A stretch of 64,000 nt of DNA from Heyndrickxia acidicola (GCF_001636425.1 NZ_KV440953.1:570847-634846), one strand, 5' to 3'; shown: positions 52,766 to 61,608, counted from the stretch's first letter. Translations and numbers: made by a program. Notes: a model not told the origin generated them from the sequence alone.

Positions 52766-52933
52766 ATGGATCTTAAAGAGTATCGTCCTAAATCTGAAAA
52801 ACGTCCAGATGGCATTTATGGAGTAATCAGACATAGAATTACAAATGAAAAATTGTTTGAACAAAAATGTGATAACCATGAAATTGCTTTAAATGTCTCA
52901 GAAGAAGAATATAGAAGGTTATTAAATAATTGA
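52766..52933 (+). CDS. Small hydrophilic phage protein
   Basis: A 55-residue protein, MDLKEYRPKSEKRPDGIYGV with ALNVSEEEYRRLLNN at the end. GAGGTGATAAGA gives a strong binding site, and a terminator follows 10 bases after the stop. No family recognised; the RPDGIYGVIRHRI segment looks like a small beta-sheet domain. Confidence 0.65.
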   Translation: MDLKEYRPKSEKRPDGIYGVIRHRITNEKLFEQKCDNHEIALNVSEEEYRRLLNN

Positions 52934-52942
52934 ATTGAAATT

Positions 52943-52969
52943 AAGCATCCATTATTGGGTGCTTTTTTC
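52943..52969 (+). terminator. Terminator after the small gene at 52766
   Basis: AAGCATCC (52943-52950) pairs, with one G-T pair, with GGGTGCTT (52957-52964) around a six-base loop, then TTTT. Confidence 0.85.
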
Positions 52970-53061
52970 ATTCCATAAAAAGACGGGAATGAATCGTGAC
53001 ACTTATAAGCGTAGGTATGGAACTGTGAGAAGGAAATAAAAAAAGCCCTAAATCATTAGGA

Positions 53062-53247
53062 CTAAATACTTTTTGTCATACCACATTTACGACACTTACG
53101 AAGAAATCCTTCAGGGCCAACTTTACTTTGAAAGTGGGCATTTCCGCAATTATCACAACGTCCAGGAGATACATCTGGATATTCTTTAAAGTCATAAACA
53201 ATAGTTGTGTCATAACCATTGAATTCTTCTTTAGTTTCTTCTGCCAA
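53062..53247 (-). CDS. Small zinc-ribbon protein
   Basis: A 61-residue protein with CDNCGNAHFQSKVGPEGF and CRKCGMTKSI, a two-knuckle zinc ribbon (C-X2-C, about 18 residues, C-X2-C). The N-terminal 30 residues are acidic. TTG at 53245-53247 follows AAAGAGGTGA. It is one of few minus-strand genes in the phage, so it is separately expressed. Such ribbons bind nucleic acid or protein; function unknown. Confidence 0.7.
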   Translation of the reverse strand: MAEETKEEFNGYDTTIVYDFKEYPDVSPGRCDNCGNAHFQSKVGPEGFLRKCRKCGMTKSI

Positions 53248-53319
53248 TGTTGTTCACCTCTTTTGATTCAACTTTTATATTTTAACAGAATGGAATCGAA
53301 ATAGGGAGAAGCGAAGGAA

Positions 53320-53427
53320 ATGAACGATCCATTAGTTGAGCGACATGCAAAACTGATTGAGTATCATATCTAAACGAAGCAGCATGATCTACCTGACGAA
53401 ATCAAGTATGTACTTATCTATATATAA
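53320..53427 (+). pseudogene. Possible remnant of a small phage gene with an in-frame stop
   Basis: AAGCGAAGGAA precedes ATG 53320, which reads MNDPLVERHAKLIEYHI to TAA at 53371. The same frame stays open for 17 more codons (TKQHDLPDEIKYVLIYI) to a second TAA. The run DLPDEIKYVL looks like genuine coding sequence, so this may be a phage gene broken by a nonsense change, or simply a 17-residue peptide. Confidence 0.3.
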
Positions 53428-53501
53428 GATAAAGCAATATATATAATGTAAATAACAAATTAAATAAATAAAATATATTAAATCATTTAAGGTGATTCAT
53501 A

Positions 53502-53816
53502 ATGGCAAGAGAACGTGATGAATTAGATAAGATATATAATACTGCAAGATGGAAAAAAGCACGTAAGACTGCATTGGTTAGGGATAACTACTTGTGTCAG
53601 GAATGTCTAAGAAGAGGATTGATTACTCAAGGTAATACAGTTCATCATATCATTCCATTGCGTGAGGACTTCAGTAAAGCATTTGAATTGGATAACTTAG
53701 AAACAATCTGTATGGAATGTCATAACAGGGAACATCCTGAGAAGTCTGGTGGAAAGAAGAAAGTTAAAAATTCTCCAGAAGTTTACAAATTTTATGGGAA
53801 TAACGATGAATTTTGA
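53502..53816 (+). CDS. Phage HNH endonuclease next to terminase
   Basis: A 104-residue HNH nuclease with CQEC and CMEC zinc-binding pairs around the HHIIPLRED active-site histidines and the closing CHNREH. HNH proteins encoded beside the terminase genes take part in cutting at cos sites in HK97-like phages with P27 small terminases. AAGGTGATTCATA precedes the ATG. A candidate cos site follows directly. Confidence 0.9.
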   Translation: MARERDELDKIYNTARWKKARKTALVRDNYLCQECLRRGLITQGNTVHHIIPLREDFSKAFELDNLETICMECHNREHPEKSGGKKKVKNSPEVYKFYGNNDEF

Positions 53817-53821
53817 AAAAT

Positions 53822-53899
53822 ATACCGCCCCTACCTTTAAAATATCTAAAACTATTCGTTTGAAAAACGGTGGGGACATTCCTTTATAATAATACCGCC
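53822..53899. other. Candidate cos (packaging) site
   Basis: Between the HNH gene and the terminase genes there is ATACCGCC (53822-53829) repeated exactly at 53892-53899, with CCGCCCCTACC after the first copy and AACGGTGGGGACA (about 53866-53878) between. GC-rich partial palindromes of this type in an AT-rich gap beside HNH/TerS genes are where cos sites lie in related phages. Exact cut positions cannot be read from sequence. Confidence 0.45.
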
Positions 53900-53922
53900 G
53901 ATCAATATTTTTGACATCTTGA

Positions 53923-53960
53923 AAATAAAAAAAACACCACGGCTTAAAGTCTTGGTGCTG
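53923..53960 (-). terminator. Terminator of the HD-GYP gene
   Basis: On the minus strand AGCACCAAGAC and GTGGTGTT form a hairpin (53934-53958) followed by a run of eight T residues. Confidence 0.75.
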
Positions 53961-53966
53961 TAAGGT

Positions 53967-54947
53967 TTATCCTACACTGGAGTTATCAGTTTGTAAAGGA
54001 TGAAAAACTCTTTGAAGATTTAAATCACCGGAAAAATTTTTTGTATTATTTTCTTTTTCAAAAAGGCTCAGAAAAACATCTACGATTTCAGGATCAAATT
54101 GAGTTCCTTTATTATTACGTATCTCGTTTAAAGCATCTTGTAAGTCTAGATCATTTCTATAAACACGTTTAGAAGTCATAGCATCAAAAGTATCTGCAAC
54201 TGCAACAATTCTTGCTGCTAACGGTATTTGATCTCCCTTTATTTGTAATGGGTATCCTTTGCCATCATACCTTTCATGATGGAATAAAATAATATCCAGA
54301 ATTCCATTATCTTTAAAACTTGATACATGTTTAAGCATTTCAAAACCAATAGTTGGATGAGACTTTATATAATTGTATTCCTCATTAGTTAATTGATCGG
54401 GCTTTGTTAAAATTCGTTCCGAAATCCCAATTTTGCCAATGTCATGTAATAATGCACCTATTTGAATATTGTTACAAATGGCTTTTGGTAGTCTCATTTT
54501 ATTTGCTGTTTCAACCGCATATTTAGCAACATTTTCTGAATGATTCATTGTGTATGAGTCTCTAGAATCCAAAGCATTAGAAAGAGCAGTAACTAACTCT
54601 AAATTATCTTGTTTAACTTTTTGAATATTAGTGACTAGACCAACAGTTATAAAGGTAATTAATAGATAAGTTAATAAAAAAATAAAAAAAGTTACTAAGC
54701 TATAAGAGGAATCTAGTAGAGGATAAAATCTGCATATAACAATAATTAATGTGAAAAAAATTAAAAACCAAGTAGGTTTCTTGTAGAAGCCAATACCTAA
54801 AAATATTGTTGACAAAACATAGAGTATAAAGAAATTTTCGTGTTGCAGAAAAAAATTGTTCAATAAAATACTTCCTAATAAAATTATAAAAAATCCGTAG
54901 CGATAGTATAAGGGGTTACTTAACCATTGGTATGAAATATTCACCAT
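53967..54947 (-). CDS. Membrane-bound HD-GYP phosphodiesterase-like protein
   Basis: A protein of about 326 residues with four or five N-terminal membrane helices (FFIILLGSILLNNFF, FILYVLSTIFLGIGF, FLIFFTLIIVICRF, LVTFFIFLLTYLLITFITVG) and a cytoplasmic HD-GYP domain. HDIGKIGI, HHERYDGKGYP and the middle HPTIGFEML and RIVAVADTFDAMTS motifs are complete. HD-GYP enzymes degrade cyclic di-GMP or related signals. The start is uncertain: ATG 54947, GTG 54944 or TTG 54959. Its strand, terminator and position between the cos region and terminase mark it as inserted cargo. Confidence 0.85.
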   Translation of the reverse strand: MVNISYQWLSNPLYYRYGFFIILLGSILLNNFFLQHENFFILYVLSTIFLGIGFYKKPTWFLIFFTLIIVICRFYPLLDSSYSLVTFFIFLLTYLLITFITVGLVTNIQKVKQDNLELVTALSNALDSRDSYTMNHSENVAKYAVETANKMRLPKAICNNIQIGALLHDIGKIGISERILTKPDQLTNEEYNYIKSHPTIGFEMLKHVSSFKDNGILDIILFHHERYDGKGYPLQIKGDQIPLAARIVAVADTFDAMTSKRVYRNDLDLQDALNEIRNNKGTQFDPEIVDVFLSLFEKENNTKNFSGDLNLQRVFHPLQTDNSSVG

Positions 54948-55125
54948 ATCCTCTCTCAATTTTGTATATATGGTAATTACAGTGAAAATAGCACCTTATT
55001 GTAAATTACCATAATTACTGTGAGCAGGAAATAAACATCTAAAAAGTAATATATTTAAAATTATTAGGAAATATCAATCTAGAAATATTATTCTAAAAAA
55101 TCTATTTTTTTAGGGTGGTGATAAT

Positions 55126-55578
55126 ATGCCAACGCCAGCAAAGCCGGCTAAACTTCAACTTATACAAGGTAATCCAGCAAAGAAAAATGTAGAAGAGCTT
55201 GAAAAACGCGCTGCAAATGAAGAAAAGCTAAAAATGAGTGCTGAAAATGTTGTTCCTCCAAGTTGGCTAGATGCAACAGCTAAAAAGGAATTCAATCGAC
55301 TAGCTAAATTGTTAATCGGAATTGAATTGATCAATGAAGCAGACATAAATACACTTGCTTTATATTGCGATGCTTTATCAGAATATCTTGCTTGTAAACG
55401 TGAAATTAAAGCTAAAGGAAAATGGATCGACAATAAGCCAAGTCCTTTTTATTTACGGAAGAAAGATGCTGCAGCTCAAATGAGGGTATTATCTGCTGAT
55501 TTAGGACTTTCACCTTCTGCAAGAGCTAGATTAGCAATCAACTTGAGCACAGAAGAAGATGATGAAATTGACATCTAA
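55126..55578 (+). CDS. terS: Terminase small subunit, P27 family
   Basis: A 150-residue P27-family small terminase. The N-terminal PAKPAKLQLIQGNPAKKN motif is the hallmark of the family. A helical core (ATAKKEFNRLAKLLIGIELI) and the C-terminal LGLSPSARARLAI complete it. It recognises phage DNA for packaging and recruits the large subunit. GGGTGGTGATAAT precedes the ATG. Overlaps terL by 20 bases. Confidence 0.92.
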   Translation: MPTPAKPAKLQLIQGNPAKKNVEELEKRAANEEKLKMSAENVVPPSWLDATAKKEFNRLAKLLIGIELINEADINTLALYCDALSEYLACKREIKAKGKWIDNKPSPFYLRKKDAAAQMRVLSADLGLSPSARARLAINLSTEEDDEIDI

Positions 55579-57358
55579 ACCAATCTTAGAAATGAATTTT
55601 ACCGAATTAACTCAATGGTGGGAGGATTATAAGAAAGAACAAAAATCTTGGGGCGGAATATTAGTTGAACCTTATCCTGAATTACTGACAACTTGGTATG
55701 CAGAAAGGTTAATTGATGGTACTATTCCAGCTTCTAAAGAAAACATTCAAGCTGCTAAACGGCACATGTTTAACCTATCTAGACAAGGTACAGAAGCCTT
55801 TCCTTGGGTATTTGATGAGGAATTAGGACATAGACCTATTAGATTTATAGAAACTTACTGTAAACCACCTGAAGGCGAATATGACACGATTGTACTTCAA
55901 CCTTGGCAGCACTTTATCATTGGTTCACTGTTTGGATGGATCAATCCAACTACAAAAGAAAGGTTATATCGTCAAGCAGTAGAAATTGTAGGCAGGAAGA
56001 ATGGTAAGACAACAATGCAATCTGGATTATCTATATACATGGCTGGATTTGATGGTGAAAAAGGTGCAAATGTATATATTTTAGCAAATGCAAAGGATCA
56101 GGCAAACTTACTATTTAATAAAGCTGGTGAAATGTTAAAGTCATCACCAAAAGTATTAAAGCAGTTTAAGAACAAAAGGTCAGCTATTGAGCATCCAGCA
56201 ACCTTTTCAAAGATTGAATCACGTGCATCAGATTCTAGAAAACTTGATGGATTGAATACACACTTTGCAATCTTCGATGAAATAAATGAGTTTAGAGATT
56301 ACAAACTAATTGAAGTAATAAAGAAATCACGTGGTACAAGAAAACAGCCTTTAATCATGTATATAACAACGTGTGGTTACGTTTTAGATGGGCCTCTTAT
56401 GCAATACTTAGAAAACGCTAAAGAATGCTTAGATAATATTGAAGAAGATACAGATGAACGTACATTTTATTATGTAGCAAAATTGGATGACCCTAAAGAA
56501 GCTGATGATCCTGAGATGTGGATTAAAGCAAATCCTAATATTGGTTTGATGCAATTTGTATCACTGGTAATGGATTGGAAGCAAGATAAAAAAGTACCTC
56601 AATCTAAAGCGGATTGGTTAACAAAACAGTTCAATATTATGAGTGATATTAGTGAAATGTCCTTTGTAGACATAGCAACAATTAATAAGAACAACCGTGT
56701 TATTGATATTGAAACATTAGTTGGACGAGAAGCAGTAGGGGGCTACGATCTTGGAGAAACCGAGGACTTCAGTAGCGCATGTTTAGAGTTTCCACTTGAT
56801 GATGGCTCTATTTTTATATTGTCTCATTCGTGGATACCACAGGCACGTTATGACCGTGATAATAACCAACAAAGATTAGATGAGTGGATACAAGATGGAT
56901 ATTTAACTGTTCTTCCAGGCGCTTATGTTGATTATGAGCCAATTCTTGAATGGTTTAAAGAGAAATCAAAGATATATAACATTAGAAAAATTGCATATGA
57001 CAGAGCTAAAGCCTTATTCCTAAATGGTCATCTTGAAAAACATGGATTTGTAACTGAACAAGTCGTTCAGGGATTTGTTACTTTAGGGGGAGCGGTTCAA
57101 AATTTTAAGGAATTGATGCTTGATGGAAAGGTTGTTTTTAACAATAACAAGATGTTCAGATGGTATTTGAACAATGTAAAGCTTGTTGAAGATAGAAATC
57201 GTAACTGGTTGCCTAAAAAACAAGGTAAAAACAGGAAAATTGATGGTTTTGCAGCTAGTTTAAACAGTCATGTTTTCGTTATTCCTATGCTCATTAAACC
57301 TCTTGGAAAACCAAAAGTAACCTTTATATCTGTATCAGATTTAAGAAATATGCGATGA
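55559..57358 (+). CDS. terL: Terminase large subunit, HK97 type
   Basis: A 599-residue packaging motor. The ATPase domain has Walker A EIVGRKNGKTT (about residues 137-147) and Walker B FAIFDEIN, with coupling motif MYITTCG. The C-terminal nuclease carries the acidic metal sites GGYDLGETEDFSS, YDRAKA and IDGFAA. It starts at ATG 55559 or the next ATG 55562, inside terS, so translation is coupled. Length and motifs fit Terminase_1 of HK97-like siphoviruses. Confidence 0.94.
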   Translation: MMKLTSKPILEMNFTELTQWWEDYKKEQKSWGGILVEPYPELLTTWYAERLIDGTIPASKENIQAAKRHMFNLSRQGTEAFPWVFDEELGHRPIRFIETYCKPPEGEYDTIVLQPWQHFIIGSLFGWINPTTKERLYRQAVEIVGRKNGKTTMQSGLSIYMAGFDGEKGANVYILANAKDQANLLFNKAGEMLKSSPKVLKQFKNKRSAIEHPATFSKIESRASDSRKLDGLNTHFAIFDEINEFRDYKLIEVIKKSRGTRKQPLIMYITTCGYVLDGPLMQYLENAKECLDNIEEDTDERTFYYVAKLDDPKEADDPEMWIKANPNIGLMQFVSLVMDWKQDKKVPQSKADWLTKQFNIMSDISEMSFVDIATINKNNRVIDIETLVGREAVGGYDLGETEDFSSACLEFPLDDGSIFILSHSWIPQARYDRDNNQQRLDEWIQDGYLTVLPGAYVDYEPILEWFKEKSKIYNIRKIAYDRAKALFLNGHLEKHGFVTEQVVQGFVTLGGAVQNFKELMLDGKVVFNNNKMFRWYLNNVKLVEDRNRNWLPKKQGKNRKIDGFAASLNSHVFVIPMLIKPLGKPKVTFISVSDLRNMR

Positions 57359-57373
57359 AAAGGAGGTGATTAA

Positions 57374-58606
57374 ATGAGTATGTGGAGCAAAATGAAGCAA
57401 AGAATCTTTAAGAATTTTATAAAAAGTCCTGTAAATAGGTTGGATTTCACTAATTTACAAGGGAGTTACTTTTTCGGTTCGGCTGCAGAAATGCATGAAT
57501 CAATATTTAGTGCTGTAAATAAAATGTCAAATATGTTAGCGAGTCTTCCAATAGAACTTTATGACGGTAACTATAATAAGCCTACTGATTGCCCTGAATA
57601 TAATTTACTTAGTAATGGATTTCGTTATTTTACTCAATTTGATTGGCTAAAAGATGTAGAAACTATGAGGAATCTAACTGGAAATGCATACATGATGAAA
57701 TTTAGAAATGTTAATGGACAAGTCGTGGATTGGGGGGTAATTCGCTCAGATGCATGTGAGCCATTAATAGATTTAAATAGTGGTGAATTATGGTACTCAA
57801 TTTCTGCTGTTGATAATCGTTTATTTCAACAAACTATGTATGTACATTGTAGCGAAATTCTTCACTTTAAACACATGCGTTTTAATGGAGTGAAGGGTAT
57901 TAATCCAATTAAACTATTACAGGGTACATTAGATTATGACCAACAAATACGTAAAATCTCTTTGGATCAGCTTATTGGTAATAATGAAGGATTTATTGTT
58001 AACTTTGAAACCCAAATGGATGATGATGCAAAGAAAGCATTAGTTCAGAATATAGCAAGCTTTTATAAAGAAAATGGTGGAATTCTCATTGAAGAGAATG
58101 GTACTACAATTAAACGTATTGAACGTGAATTAGTTGATACTAACTTAATTAACGTGGATAAGGTTACTAGATCTAAAGTCGCCATGGTCTATAATCTTCC
58201 GGAACATTTCTTAGGTGATGCTAATTCAAATTATGCTTCTCTTGAACAATTAAACTTGGAATTTCTAACTGGAAACCTTAGACCTACCCTTACACAATAC
58301 GAACAAGAGCTTAGTAGGAAATGTCTAACAGATGCACAAAGGGCAAAAGGGTATCATTTTAGGGTTAATTATCGTAGTCTGCTGAAAGCTGATCTTGCAA
58401 CAAGCACAGCGTACTATCAGGCGGCTATAAGAAATGGATGGATGACTCAAAATGAAGTTAGGATGTTAGAAGGAAACACACCATTTCCAAGTCCAATTGC
58501 CAATACATTGCTTATGAGTGGGGATTTATATCCTATAGATACTCCTATTGCAGACCGTAAAGGAGGTGAGAAACAGAGTGAAAGCACAACACAAAACACC
58601 AACTAA
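57374..58606 (+). CDS. Portal protein, HK97 type
   Basis: A 410-residue phage portal protein forming the dodecameric head vertex for DNA passage. Recognised from DVETMRNLTGNAYMMKFR, the LLQGTLDYDQQIRKISLDQL helix and VAMVYNLPEHFLGDANSNYA with LEQLNLEFLTGNLRPTLTQYE, all typical of HK97 family portals. AGGAGGTGATTAA gives a perfect binding site. The C-terminal region overlaps the protease gene start. Confidence 0.93.
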   Translation: MSMWSKMKQRIFKNFIKSPVNRLDFTNLQGSYFFGSAAEMHESIFSAVNKMSNMLASLPIELYDGNYNKPTDCPEYNLLSNGFRYFTQFDWLKDVETMRNLTGNAYMMKFRNVNGQVVDWGVIRSDACEPLIDLNSGELWYSISAVDNRLFQQTMYVHCSEILHFKHMRFNGVKGINPIKLLQGTLDYDQQIRKISLDQLIGNNEGFIVNFETQMDDDAKKALVQNIASFYKENGGILIEENGTTIKRIERELVDTNLINVDKVTRSKVAMVYNLPEHFLGDANSNYASLEQLNLEFLTGNLRPTLTQYEQELSRKCLTDAQRAKGYHFRVNYRSLLKADLATSTAYYQAAIRNGWMTQNEVRMLEGNTPFPSPIANTLLMSGDLYPIDTPIADRKGGEKQSESTTQNTN

Positions 58607-59330
58607 ATTTTGGAACATGCAACTTACAAGTAATAATGAAGCCGATGTTTACATTTTCGGTGAAGTTGTATCAAGTGGCTATGAATATGCAGATTCAGAT
58701 GTATCAGCAATGACTTTTAAGAATGATTTAGATGCTTTAGGTAGTGTCAGTACAATCAATTTACATTTGAACAGTCCAGGTGGAAGCGTATTTGATGGAA
58801 TGGCTATTGGAGCAATGTTAAAACAAAATAGTGCTCAAGTTAACGTCTATATTGATGGACTTGCAGCTTCAATTGCCAGTGTGATCGCTATGAGCGGTGA
58901 CACTATTTTTATGCCTTCAAACGCAATGATGATGGTGCACCAGCCGTGGTCGATGGTAATCGGAAGTGCAGAAGAAATGAGAAAACAAGCAGATACACTG
59001 GATAAAATTAGTGCATCTATGAAGCAAACTTACTTATTTAAAGCTGGTGACAAGTTGAATGAAGAAACATTAGACACGCTACTAAACAATGAAACTTGGT
59101 TATCTGCTCAGGATTGTATTAATTACGGTTTAGCAGATGAAATTTTACCAGCAAATCAAGTAGCAGCAAGCATTTCTGAAGATTTGTTTGCCAGATACAG
59201 TAATGTACCTAAGTCATTACTACATAAAGAAGAACCTGTTATTACACATAACGAAGTTAGCAACAAAAAGCAAGAAGAAAAACCAAATCTAATACAACAA
59301 AAACTAAAACTTTTGAAGGAGTTAAACTAA
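58578..59330 (+). CDS. ClpP-like prohead protease
   Basis: A 250-residue S14-type serine protease that matures the capsid. LNSPGGSVFDG, GLAASIASVIAMSGD with the catalytic serine, and MMMVHQPW with the catalytic histidine are present. GTG 58578 follows AAAGGAGGTGAG, which lies within the portal reading frame; an upstream TTG precedes that site and is rejected. Overlaps portal by 29 bases, and the capsid gene follows after two bases. Confidence 0.92.
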   Translation: MKAQHKTPTKFWNMQLTSNNEADVYIFGEVVSSGYEYADSDVSAMTFKNDLDALGSVSTINLHLNSPGGSVFDGMAIGAMLKQNSAQVNVYIDGLAASIASVIAMSGDTIFMPSNAMMMVHQPWSMVIGSAEEMRKQADTLDKISASMKQTYLFKAGDKLNEETLDTLLNNETWLSAQDCINYGLADEILPANQVAASISEDLFARYSNVPKSLLHKEEPVITHNEVSNKKQEEKPNLIQQKLKLLKELN

Positions 59331-59332
59331 TT

Positions 59333-60535
59333 ATGAATATCGAAACAATGAAAAACGCATGGATTTCTGCAGGACAAAAAGTATCTGACGTACAAAATGA
59401 ACTTTCTATGGCTGTTATGAATGACGAAGTAACTGCAGAGGAAGTTAAAGCACTACAATCTAAATTGGAATCTGCAAAACTTAAACGTGATGTTGCTAAA
59501 GAACAAATGGAAGAAGCTCAATTAAATGCACAAGCAACTTTGGTAATGAACACTGAAGTTAAACCGTTAACAAATAAAGAACAAGATCAAAAAGCTAAAT
59601 TTATCGCTGATTTCAAAGGTCTAATTAAAGGTGATCCTGCTGTTAAAGCATTAGTTAGCTCTGAACTTGATTCTAACGGAAATGGTATTGGCTTAACTAT
59701 TCCACAAGATATCCAAACTGCTATTCGTAACTTAAAGCGTCAATATGATGCTCTTGAGCAGTATGTACGGGTAGAACCAGTAACTACACTTTCGGGATCT
59801 AGGGTTATAGAAAAATGGACAGACGTAACAGCATTACAAAACTTGGATAATGAAGATGAAGTTCTTGGAAACAATGATGATCCTCAACTAACTGTTATCA
59901 AATACCTTATTTCTCGTTATGGTGGACTTTCCACTATCACAAACAGCTTATTGAAAGATACTGCTGAAAATATCGTTGCTTATATCACACAATGGATTGC
60001 TAAGAAATCCACTGTAACAAGAAACGCTAAAATTCTTAGTGTAATTAATTCATTACCAGCAGCACAAAAGAAACCTATTACGTCTGTAGATGACATTAAA
60101 GATATCTACAATGTTCAATTAGACCCTGCTATTCAAGTAAGCTCTATCTTCATCACTTCTCAATCTGGATTCAACATTTTAGATAAAGTTAAAGATGCAT
60201 ACGGAAGATATTTGCTTCAACCAGATCCATCTGCACCAACTCAAAAATTATTGTTTGGTAAACCTGTAAAAGTAATTTCTGACAAATGGTTAGCACCTGC
60301 TGGAACAGCACAAGCTCCATTGTATCCACTTTTCATTGGTGACTTGAATGAAGCTGTTACTCTATTTGACAGAGAACAAATGTCTCTTGCAACAACTATG
60401 GAAGGTGCAGGTGCATTTGAAAAGGATCAAACTATTGTCCGTGTTATTGACCGTTTTGATGTTGCACTTGCTGATTCAGAAGCTGTTGTATTTGCTCAAT
60501 TTGGTGCTATCGCTGATGAAAAACCATCTGCATAA
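59333..60535 (+). CDS. Major capsid protein, HK97 fold
   Basis: A 400-residue capsid precursor. An N-terminal coiled-coil delta or scaffold domain (about residues 1-100) precedes the shell domain with GIGLTIPQDIQTAIRNL, YGGLSTITNSLLKDTAENI and FDREQMSLATTMEGAGAFEK, which is the P-domain/A-domain signature of HK97-type capsids. GAAGGAGTTAAACTAATT precedes the ATG. The upstream ClpP-like protease would cut off the N-terminal part. Confidence 0.93.
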   Translation: MNIETMKNAWISAGQKVSDVQNELSMAVMNDEVTAEEVKALQSKLESAKLKRDVAKEQMEEAQLNAQATLVMNTEVKPLTNKEQDQKAKFIADFKGLIKGDPAVKALVSSELDSNGNGIGLTIPQDIQTAIRNLKRQYDALEQYVRVEPVTTLSGSRVIEKWTDVTALQNLDNEDEVLGNNDDPQLTVIKYLISRYGGLSTITNSLLKDTAENIVAYITQWIAKKSTVTRNAKILSVINSLPAAQKKPITSVDDIKDIYNVQLDPAIQVSSIFITSQSGFNILDKVKDAYGRYLLQPDPSAPTQKLLFGKPVKVISDKWLAPAGTAQAPLYPLFIGDLNEAVTLFDREQMSLATTMEGAGAFEKDQTIVRVIDRFDVALADSEAVVFAQFGAIADEKPSA

Positions 60536-60551
60536 TAAGGAATGATGAGGT

Positions 60552-60887
60552 ATGACCTTACAATTAAATGATATTAAAACAGCATTGCGTATTAATACTT
60601 CTGTAGATGATTTTATGCTTCTTACATTTATGCAAGCTGCATCTGATTATGTAAAAGGTGCTGTAGGAAGTGAAGACAATCTTCCAGGGTTCTATGATGA
60701 GAATCCTAGATTTGACACTGTAGTAATCATGCTGACAGACCATTATTACAAATATCGTACTGCTGTAACTGATGCATCTAATAAGATGCAAGTTGTGGAA
60801 ATTCCCTTTGGGGTAAAATCCCTTATTCTTCAGTTAAAGGGGAGTTATGCATGGCAATTACAAACACAGGCCAACTCAACGAGTTAA
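60552..60887 (+). CDS. Head-tail connector protein, gp6-like adaptor
   Basis: A 111-residue HK97 gp6-like adaptor binding below the portal. LNDIKTALRINTSVDDFMLL and the TDHYYKYRTAV helix followed by IPFGVKSLILQL are typical. ATGATGAGGT gives a weak binding site. The last 37 bases overlap the next connector gene. Confidence 0.87.
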   Translation: MTLQLNDIKTALRINTSVDDFMLLTFMQAASDYVKGAVGSEDNLPGFYDENPRFDTVVIMLTDHYYKYRTAVTDASNKMQVVEIPFGVKSLILQLKGSYAWQLQTQANSTS

Positions 60888-61183
60888 TTAACTTTAATAA
60901 GAAAGTATCAACAAAAATCAATGGTGTTGCTAAGACAAATTATGTTCCAGTTGCTTCAGGTATATATGCTGCAGTTTGGACACAAAGCGTTAAAGATAGA
61001 ATTACGAATATAGGTAACGGTACAGCACATGCCGTTACTTTTATTATTCGTGAAGATCAGGACTTTGATGTTACAAACGATATGACAATTTCTTATAACG
61101 GCTTAACTTACGAAATAAAAGATGTTAACCATGATGTACATAAAAAGTGGATGACCATCATTTGTGAGGTGAGTAAGCTATGA
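60851..61183 (+). CDS. Head closure protein, SPP1 gp16-like
   Basis: A 110-residue head-tail joining protein. Recognised by GQLNELINFNKKVSTK at the start, GIYAAVWTQS and the closing ISYNGLTYEIKDVNHDVHKKW, in the standard place after the gp6-like adaptor. AAAGGGGAGTTATGC precedes the ATG. It closes the channel after packaging and docks the tail. Overlaps the next gene by four bases. Confidence 0.87.
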   Translation: MAITNTGQLNELINFNKKVSTKINGVAKTNYVPVASGIYAAVWTQSVKDRITNIGNGTAHAVTFIIREDQDFDVTNDMTISYNGLTYEIKDVNHDVHKKWMTIICEVSKL

Positions 61184-61608
61184 GTGTAGAAGTGGACATG
61201 AGTGGTTTAGATGCTATGTTTAGAAAACTAGCTTACCAGACTGAAAGCGGAGGTAAAAAAGCTTCTAGTGTTGGTGCAGCTATTGTAGCTGAAAAACTCA
61301 AAGAAAATACACCAATTGAGTATACATCAGACCGTAAATGGAAAGCCCAACGTAAATGGGAAACTGAAAACGGTGTAACCCATGAGTTTAAACACATGAA
61401 GGATGATATTACCCTTTCTGCTCCTAATGAATTGGGTGAGATTGAAGTTAAATATGGTAAAGATACTGCATGGCGTTCTAGGTTCGTAAATGATGGAACA
61501 ATTAAGCAGGATGGACAACATTTTGCTGAAAAAACGGTTACTGAAACACATGAACCAGTGAGAGTTGCCATGCAAGAGATTATTAATAAGGAAGTGAATG
61601 GGTTATGA
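61180..61608 (+). CDS. Tail completion / neck protein, HK97 gp10-like
   Basis: A 142-residue HK97-gp10 family protein: VDMSGLDAMFRKLA, the GAAIVAEKLKENTPI helix and GTIKQDGQHFAEKTVTE are characteristic. It takes part in head-tail joining. GAGGTGAGTAAGCT within the preceding gene is its binding site. Overlaps both neighbours by four bases, indicating coupled translation. Confidence 0.87.
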   Translation: MSVEVDMSGLDAMFRKLAYQTESGGKKASSVGAAIVAEKLKENTPIEYTSDRKWKAQRKWETENGVTHEFKHMKDDITLSAPNELGEIEVKYGKDTAWRSRFVNDGTIKQDGQHFAEKTVTETHEPVRVAMQEIINKEVNGL

